Shown here one piece after another: positions 32,515 through 37,276 of a stretch of 37,276 bases of DNA. Source of the DNA: Pseudomonadota bacterium (lineage in GTDB: Bacteria; Myxococcota_A; UBA796; GCA-2862545); contig SYKL01000495.1 in the NCBI GenBank assembly GCA_005797785.1, positions 1 to 37,276 of the forward strand. Reading direction: 5' to 3'. Numbering within the stretch: the first letter of the stretch is position 1; each line of letters starts with the position of its first letter. Position numbers and translations under genes: made by a program. The notes beneath the pieces were generated by a model. That model had not been told where the DNA came from. It did no database searches and saw only the letters and a program-made list of their open reading frames with translations.

Positions 32515-32610
32515 GCCGTAAAAAACGCGCCAACCCTAGACTTCGCGCTCACCGAGAATCGACCCCGCCTGTAGGGTTTTGAGAGTTCTTGCGTTCAGGT
32601 CGCAGGCGCC

Positions 32611-32638
32611 TTGCGTGCGTGCGGCAACCCATTATCTT
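32611..32638 (+). promoter_or_regulatory. candidate sigma70-like promoter of the amidase gene
   Basis: TTGCGT and TATCTT are separated by 16 bp, about 20 bp before the proposed ATG at 32657. The match to consensus is partial (3/6 and 4/6), so this is a suggestion only. Confidence 0.22.
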
Positions 32639-32656
32639 ACCGACACGGGTGTCATT

Positions 32657-34105
32657 ATGTTTATCATTTCTTTATTGCTTGCCTGCAAAGCGTTCACTCC
32701 CCAGGTTCGCCCGATTCAAGATGACACATCCGTCGAAACGGATGAGGAAACCGGAGACTCCACCCCGACGACCGAAACCGATTCCCCGCCCAACGATTCC
32801 CCGGTGGCGGACTGTGACGAGGCCGATTGCGGCGAACATGCCTCCTGCTCCGACGAAACCAACCAATGCGAGTGCGATCTCGACTACAGCGGCGACCCCT
32901 ACGAGGGCTGCGAACCCGTCGACGCCGTTTCGGGCTGGATTGGCAGCCCCTGCGACAACGACAATGATTGCGATTACGACGGAGGTGACTGCCTTACCGA
33001 CGGATTCCCGGAAGGGATGTGCACCCAAGACTGCACCTCAACCTGCCCCGATTTGGATGGGACACCCGTCACTTACTGCATTGATCCCGTTGAACCCGAG
33101 GGTGGGCACTGTTTTTCCAAGTGCGACTTTGGGTTGTACGCCAGCTCCAACGGTTGCCGCTCCGGCTACGCCTGCGTGGAATGGGACCGGTACAACCAAA
33201 ATGGCAGCGACTACGTCTGCGTTCCCGACGGTTGGGCCGAGGAAGACCCCTGCCTTCATCCCACCAACTTTGGCGGAAATGACGATTGTTATTTAGATAT
33301 GGTGAGCTACGGCGATCCCGAGTTGGCGGCGTTGACCCTCAAGATCCTCCAGGGCACCGCGGACGAGGACGAAGCGGAAGAATTCCTCGATCTCAACTAC
33401 GAGTATTCCCAAGACTTCATGACCGACGATCTCGGGATCGATACGATCTACGGCAACTATACGTCGGGACACTCAGCAAGTTCTCCAATGCGCGGTATGA
33501 TCGTTCACTATACCGCGTCACAGCGAGAAGATGGTACCATCGCCTACTTTGTCGGCGACGAGCCTCACGCCTCCACGCACTTTATCGTTGGCAGCTATCG
33601 AAACGGGCTGATCGTTCAGCTGTTTTCTCATCGAAACCGAGCCTGGCACGCCGGCAATACCTACAACATTGACCGGTTTGGGTTCGATTTCGCCAATGCC
33701 GGATACCTCCTGCCAGCAGGCTCCGGATACGAAGATTATGCCGGTCGGGACTACACTCTAGCGCTCCCCCTGCACGGAAACGAACCCATCCACGTCGAAG
33801 GCGGGATTCCGAGCGCGCCGGAAAACAAGTACGACGCCTACGAGGAGTGGCAGCCATTCACCTACTACCAAGTATTAAGCTGGATTGCCGTTTCTCGCGC
33901 GCTGGATCTCGTCTACGCGCTGGACGAAGACGCGATCGAACGCCACGGCGATGTGTCCGACAGCCGCGTCGATCCCGGGCCGGCGCTGCCATTGACCTAC
34001 ATGAAGGAACAAGTGTGGTCTGGCGACGACGTATTTCAGGTCGACTGGCTGAACGCGTACAAGGCCGATCCGGACTGGATTGCGGACCACCCCGAGGCCC
34101 GGTAG
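32657..34105 (+). CDS. lipoprotein N-acetylmuramoyl-L-alanine amidase (Amidase_2) with EGF-like region
   Basis: A 482-residue protein. I start it at the ATG 32657 (MFIISLLLAC, lipobox LLAC) rather than the track's TTG at 32579. After an acidic linker comes a Cys-rich region (about 50-210) with EGF-like spacing (CDEADCGEHASCSDETNQCEC) and further CxxC-type patterns. The catalytic domain is Amidase_2/AmpD-like: GMIVHYTA (His284), HASTHFIVG, RAWHAGNTYN, then ERHGDVSDSRVDPGP with His430 and Asp439. His284, His430 and Asp439 are the expected zinc ligands, so the enzyme should be active in cleaving the amide bond between MurNAc and the stem peptide. It is probably exported and lipid-anchored. Confidence 0.85.
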   Translation: MFIISLLLACKAFTPQVRPIQDDTSVETDEETGDSTPTTETDSPPNDSPVADCDEADCGEHASCSDETNQCECDLDYSGDPYEGCEPVDAVSGWIGSPCDNDNDCDYDGGDCLTDGFPEGMCTQDCTSTCPDLDGTPVTYCIDPVEPEGGHCFSKCDFGLYASSNGCRSGYACVEWDRYNQNGSDYVCVPDGWAEEDPCLHPTNFGGNDDCYLDMVSYGDPELAALTLKILQGTADEDEAEEFLDLNYEYSQDFMTDDLGIDTIYGNYTSGHSASSPMRGMIVHYTASQREDGTIAYFVGDEPHASTHFIVGSYRNGLIVQLFSHRNRAWHAGNTYNIDRFGFDFANAGYLLPAGSGYEDYAGRDYTLALPLHGNEPIHVEGGIPSAPENKYDAYEEWQPFTYYQVLSWIAVSRALDLVYALDEDAIERHGDVSDSRVDPGPALPLTYMKEQVWSGDDVFQVDWLNAYKADPDWIADHPEAR

Positions 34106-34118
34106 CGCCACGCACCAA

Positions 34119-34144
34119 CAGATAGTAAATCTCTTTACTATCTG
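34119..34144. terminator. hairpin after the amidase gene, TAGTAAA-N4-TTTACTA type
   Basis: CAGATAGTAAA-TCTC-TTTACTATCTG is a perfect 11-bp stem with a 4-base loop, 13 bp after the amidase stop. It is nearly identical to the hairpin at 31182: the two changed stem positions are compensated on the opposite arm, which supports selection for pairing. Confidence 0.6.
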
Positions 34145-34160
34145 GTTACCAAAATGTACC

Positions 34161-34180
34161 GGATTCCGCATGCGGATTCC
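34161..34180. promoter_or_regulatory. palindrome with flanking direct repeats upstream of the MopE-repeat gene
   Basis: GGATTCCGCATGCGGATTCC contains the 12-bp palindrome TCCGCATGCGGA and two direct copies of GGATTCC. It lies about 45 bp before the proposed start at 34222, a typical place for an operator. No binding protein can be named. Confidence 0.3.
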
Positions 34181-34221
34181 TGCTTTCGCCAATCTGCGGT
34201 ATCGTGATCGACGGAGGGGCG

Positions 34222-36942
34222 ATGCCGCGGTCGATCCTGCTGGCGTTGGTACTGACAGGCTGCTTCGTGTCCAAAGACGACGTCTGTCTGGAGTTGGACC
34301 GCGACGAAGACGGGATCGCCCTTGGGCCTTCGGACGGTGCTTGCCCGAACATCGTCGGTACCTCGGACTGTGACGACGAAGACCCTTCCGTGGGCGCACC
34401 CCTTCGTTACCGCCTCGACGGCGACGACGACGGCTACCCCAACCCTGACGCCAATCTCGACGTGGTCGACCAATGCAGTCAACCTGCGCATTATTGGCCG
34501 GCGGACGACTTCATCGACGTGGCCAACGACTGCAACGATTCCGATCCGGGCACCGGGGCGGCGAGCATCGAGGCGTGGCCGGATGCCGACGACGACGGAT
34601 ACGGAGACCGCGAAAAAGACGAGGAGCTCCAGTGTCAACTCCTCGACGGCTTCGCAACCGTATCCGGCGATTGCAACGACAACGATGAAATGGTCCACCC
34701 CGACACGCCCGAGATCTGCAACGACGGCATCGACAACGACTGCGACGAGCTTCAGGACGATGAGGATCCGGGTAGTCACTCCGGAACTGCGACATTTTAC
34801 CTGGACAACGACCTCGACGGTTTTGGGTCGGCGGACCTCTCGGTAGCGGACCTGTGCGACGCCCCCGACGGGTACGTGCCCAACGCCGCCGATTGCGACG
34901 ACAGCGATGGCACCATCCACCCGGGAGCGGACGAGATTTGCAATGCGACCGACGACGATTGCGACGGCGAAGTCGACGACGAACCTCTGGATGGAACTCC
35001 CTATTTGGTAGACGGTGATGCCGACGGATACGGCGTTGTTGGGGTTGAAGTCGACACTTGCGACGGAGTGGTGGGGTATTTTGAAGGAGCCTGGGTTTCC
35101 GTCACCCTGGAAAGCGATGACTGCGACGACAGCCAAGCCTCGGTGCATCCCGATGCCACCGAGACGTGCAATGAAATCGACGACGATTGTGACGCGACAA
35201 TCGACGATCACCCTCCGTTAAACGAAGACAGCGTGCAGACCTACCCCGATCTGGACAGCGACGGTTTCGGTGACAAGGACGCCCCTTTCCTCATTCAGTG
35301 CTTAGCGATCGACTATGGGCTGCGTGAAGACAACAAGGGAGATTGCGACGATACTTCCGCCGCGGTCAATCCCCTTGCGACCGAGACCTGCAACGACGGG
35401 ATCGACGACGATTGCGACGGCTTGCCCGATGACGCCGATGCAGCCGTGGACGGGCAACTTTCGTGGAGGGTGGACGCGGACGAGGACGGCTGGGCCGTCA
35501 ACACCAATCCTTTCTCAGCATGCAACCCAGGTTCTGGCTATGTTATTCAGTTTGGTCCGCCATGGGATTGTGACGACGATCGCCAGGAAGTCAATCCCGG
35601 CGAAACGGAAACCTGCAACGGCTACGACGACAACTGCAATGCAAGTTCGCTGGCCGCCACCAATTCCCTGATTCCCATCGAGCAAGACGCGGATGTCGCC
35701 GAAATGGTTGCCCGGTACGCCGACGTCGACGGCGATATGTACGGGGATTCGACCTCCGTTGTGATGCGCTGCCCGAACGATTGGACGCGGTACGACGGCT
35801 CCTCAATCCCAGCCCTCGTGGACTACATCGCCGCTGACGGCGATTGCGATGACGCAGATATGGAAGTTCATCCCAACGCCGACGACGCCTGCGGCGACGG
35901 GTTCGACGCCGATTGCGACAGTGGCAGCGACAGCTGCGACGACATCGACATCATATTGCAAGAGGATCCTCCGGCCGGTACGCAATGGAGGCTTGGAATC
36001 TTTTCTTTCCGCCTGGTGGGTGCACCCAATGCCACCCAAGGACCTACGATCACGGACGCACAACTGGTGGAAAGTTGGCCGGCAAAAACCTCAGGCGAAG
36101 CGCAGAAATTTAGCCCAGATCCGACCGACCGTGGCACCTTTTTGGTCGGGGGCGAAGGGATCGCTTGGCTCGCCATCCTTTGGAACGACACCAACAACAG
36201 CCACACTCTGGATGCATTTGAAGAAATCGAGCGCCAAAGCAGGACCATGCCCCTGTGGTTGTCCGGCCCCTTGGACCTGTGGGAGGACAGCACCGCCGGC
36301 CTTCAGACGTTGTCGTTTCCGGGGGGAGTCGCCCACGTTTCACCCATCGACAAGGTGTTGGTGGCGGACGTTCCCGAGGTGGAGAGTATAAATTTCGATG
36401 TCGGATTGGGCTCGCTCACCGTCAATGCGGCCAACCGCCTCGCAACCGCCACCCGCGGCGAACTCGACACCACCGCGACCACCCAACGCGAAGTGAACCT
36501 CGCTTGGCCCACCGCCTCAAACCTGTCTTTCTCCTTGTCTGGCACTCCTAGCTTGGCAACCAATCGCACGGTGTACGGGACAACGGTGTACAGCCGCAGG
36601 CTGTCATTGATCACCTACCGCGACACCCGACCGACGGGAGCCCACGATGGGCTTTGGCAGTGGACTTCAGGCGACGAAGCAGTCAGCGAACACACCGCCG
36701 TTGCCCGGCACCTCTCCGGCTCCGGCGACGAGGAAGTGGTGATTTGGTGGCGCGAACGCCCCTCCACTCCCGAAGGGGCCGTGGTCATGGCGATCGAGGA
36801 CGCTCCGCCGGGGTGGCAGGTGCGCGCCGAAACTCGCTCAGGAGCCGAGATGCTACATTCGACGCCTTATGACGCCGATCAGACCATCCAAGTCAATGAG
36901 TGGTTTGTCTGCGCGGCCGGGTCTTTGTGCCCGGCCCCCTAG
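34222..36942 (+). CDS. MopE-type metal-binding-repeat surface lipoprotein
   Basis: A 906-residue protein. The ATG at 34222 follows GGAGGGG at proper distance and gives a lipoprotein signal (MPRSILLALVLTGC); the track's GTG at 34204 is less likely. Residues about 45-580 hold roughly seven copies of the putative metal-binding motif named after MopE, each with DCDD...VHPxATExCNxxDDDCDG, alternating with calcium-loop-like DxDxDGYG segments. The last about 320 residues are a repeat-free, beta-rich domain of unknown function with only the terminal CAAGSLC cysteines. It is probably a rigid, Ca2+-stabilised, disulfide-rich surface protein. Such repeats are frequent in Myxococcota. Its last codons encode a GC hairpin, and its stop is 8 bp from the stop of the convergent aconitase gene. 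Confidence 0.85.
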   Translation: MPRSILLALVLTGCFVSKDDVCLELDRDEDGIALGPSDGACPNIVGTSDCDDEDPSVGAPLRYRLDGDDDGYPNPDANLDVVDQCSQPAHYWPADDFIDVANDCNDSDPGTGAASIEAWPDADDDGYGDREKDEELQCQLLDGFATVSGDCNDNDEMVHPDTPEICNDGIDNDCDELQDDEDPGSHSGTATFYLDNDLDGFGSADLSVADLCDAPDGYVPNAADCDDSDGTIHPGADEICNATDDDCDGEVDDEPLDGTPYLVDGDADGYGVVGVEVDTCDGVVGYFEGAWVSVTLESDDCDDSQASVHPDATETCNEIDDDCDATIDDHPPLNEDSVQTYPDLDSDGFGDKDAPFLIQCLAIDYGLREDNKGDCDDTSAAVNPLATETCNDGIDDDCDGLPDDADAAVDGQLSWRVDADEDGWAVNTNPFSACNPGSGYVIQFGPPWDCDDDRQEVNPGETETCNGYDDNCNASSLAATNSLIPIEQDADVAEMVARYADVDGDMYGDSTSVVMRCPNDWTRYDGSSIPALVDYIAADGDCDDADMEVHPNADDACGDGFDADCDSGSDSCDDIDIILQEDPPAGTQWRLGIFSFRLVGAPNATQGPTITDAQLVESWPAKTSGEAQKFSPDPTDRGTFLVGGEGIAWLAILWNDTNNSHTLDAFEEIERQSRTMPLWLSGPLDLWEDSTAGLQTLSFPGGVAHVSPIDKVLVADVPEVESINFDVGLGSLTVNAANRLATATRGELDTTATTQREVNLAWPTASNLSFSLSGTPSLATNRTVYGTTVYSRRLSLITYRDTRPTGAHDGLWQWTSGDEAVSEHTAVARHLSGSGDEEVVIWWRERPSTPEGAVVMAIEDAPPGWQVRAETRSGAEMLHSTPYDADQTIQVNEWFVCAAGSLCPAP
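36915..36936. terminator. GC-rich hairpin just before the MopE-gene stop
   Basis: GGCCGGG-TCTTTGTG-CCCGGCC is a perfect 7-bp GC stem ending three bases before the stop codon and 14 bp before the convergent aconitase stop. It could serve as a terminator for either gene, but there is no clear T-run. Confidence 0.4.
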
Positions 36943-36950
36943 CGAATCGA

Positions 36951-37276
36951 CTAGCCTTCCAACAGTTGTCGAAGAACGAACGGCAGAATGCCGCCGTGCT
37001 GGAAGTAGTCGACCTCGATGGGTGTATCGACGCGCAACAGCAACGTCACCCTTTGTTCAGAGCCATCCTTGCGTTTGATGACAAGGACCACATCCTGCTG
37101 CGGCCGGATCGCACCTTCAACGCCAATCAATTCGTAGGTCTCTTCGCCGGTGATCCCGAGCGACTCCACCGAATCCGTGCCCTTGAATTGCAGCGGCAGC
37201 ACGCCCATTCCCACCAGGTTCGACCGATGAATGCGCTCAAAACTGCGGGTGATCACCGCTTTGACGCCCAGCAGCT
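36951..37276 (-). CDS. acnA: aconitate hydratase, C-terminal end (partial)
   Basis: About 108 C-terminal residues of a minus-strand gene that continues past the right edge. The sequence [30 protein letters not shown], then ESLGITGEE and [25 protein letters not shown], is the conserved swivel-domain ending of AcnA-type aconitases. These interconvert citrate and isocitrate in the TCA cycle. The Arg in SFERIHRSN is a substrate-binding residue of the family. The ORF-track Met at 37256 is internal. Confidence 0.93.
   Translation of the reverse strand, partial: LLGVKAVITRSFERIHRSNLVGMGVLPLQFKGTDSVESLGITGEETYELIGVEGAIRPQQDVVLVIKRKDGSEQRVTLLLRVDTPIEVDYFQHGGILPFVLRQLLEG

Noticed and set aside
34138-35211. 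357-aa minus-strand ORF rich in Val/Ile/Ala
   Set aside because: The composition is simply the complement of the Asp/Cys repeats of the MopE-type gene; no credible start or domain.
1-37276. tRNA, rRNA, integrase, transposase or phage genes
   Set aside because: Scanned for characteristic sequence and neighbours; none seen, so the lipid operon shows no direct sign of recent mobility.

Overview
The window looks like chromosomal DNA from a GC-rich bacterium, most likely a Myxococcota-type (former deltaproteobacterial) lineage. This is inferred from three things: a PUFA-synthase-like cluster in the gene order reported for myxobacteria (enoyl reductase, then the ACP-bearing megasynthase, then the dehydratase megasynthase); MopE-type repeats; and several lipoproteins with Asp/Thr-rich linkers after the lipobox. 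No rRNA, tRNA, CRISPR array, insertion sequence or phage gene was recognised.

Layout. 1-500: two small exported proteins on the minus strand, the first only partly in the window. 580-3834: an operon-like run of a sulfatase-superfamily membrane protein, an Nfu-type Fe-S carrier and a sugar-nucleotide epimerase. 4020-19368: the core of the window, a tightly spaced four-gene operon encoding a Pfa-like iterative lipid/polyketide synthase (PfaD-like enoyl reductase; KS-MAT-ACP-ACP-KR-DH; KS-CLF-DH-DH-PS-DH) followed by a Rieske non-heme iron oxygenase. 19323-23342: a convergent TDP2-like phosphoesterase, and a 1048-residue FHA-like/SEDS (FtsW/RodA) fusion transcribed divergently from it. 23405-25930: small membrane proteins, a decayed stretch with a possible HipA remnant, and an acidic hypothetical protein. 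26020-28025: rdgB and pncB, overlapping by 4 bp. 28153-36942: surface lipoproteins (propeller-like, L,D-transpeptidase, amidase, MopE-repeat) with glnS between the first two. The right edge holds the 3' end of an aconitase gene on the minus strand.

How it fits together. The Pfa-like genes carry the condensing, chain-length, ketoreducing, dehydrating and enoyl-reducing functions needed to build a long, partly unsaturated acyl chain on tandem ACPs. The cluster lacks the second acyltransferase and the C-terminal acylglycerophosphate acyltransferase that I know from myxobacterial Pfa3, has only two ACPs, and ends in a co-transcribed Rieske oxygenase. The product is therefore probably not plain EPA/DHA but an uncharacterised secondary lipid that the oxygenase modifies. 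This is the best candidate for an undescribed system here.

A second pattern is a set of perfect or near-perfect hairpins on or just after stop codons. Three share GTCAA-N5-TTGAC and two share TAGTAAA-N4-TTTACTA. The lipoprotein block pairs two peptidoglycan-active enzymes with acidic, calcium-binding-type surface proteins, which suggests envelope remodelling.
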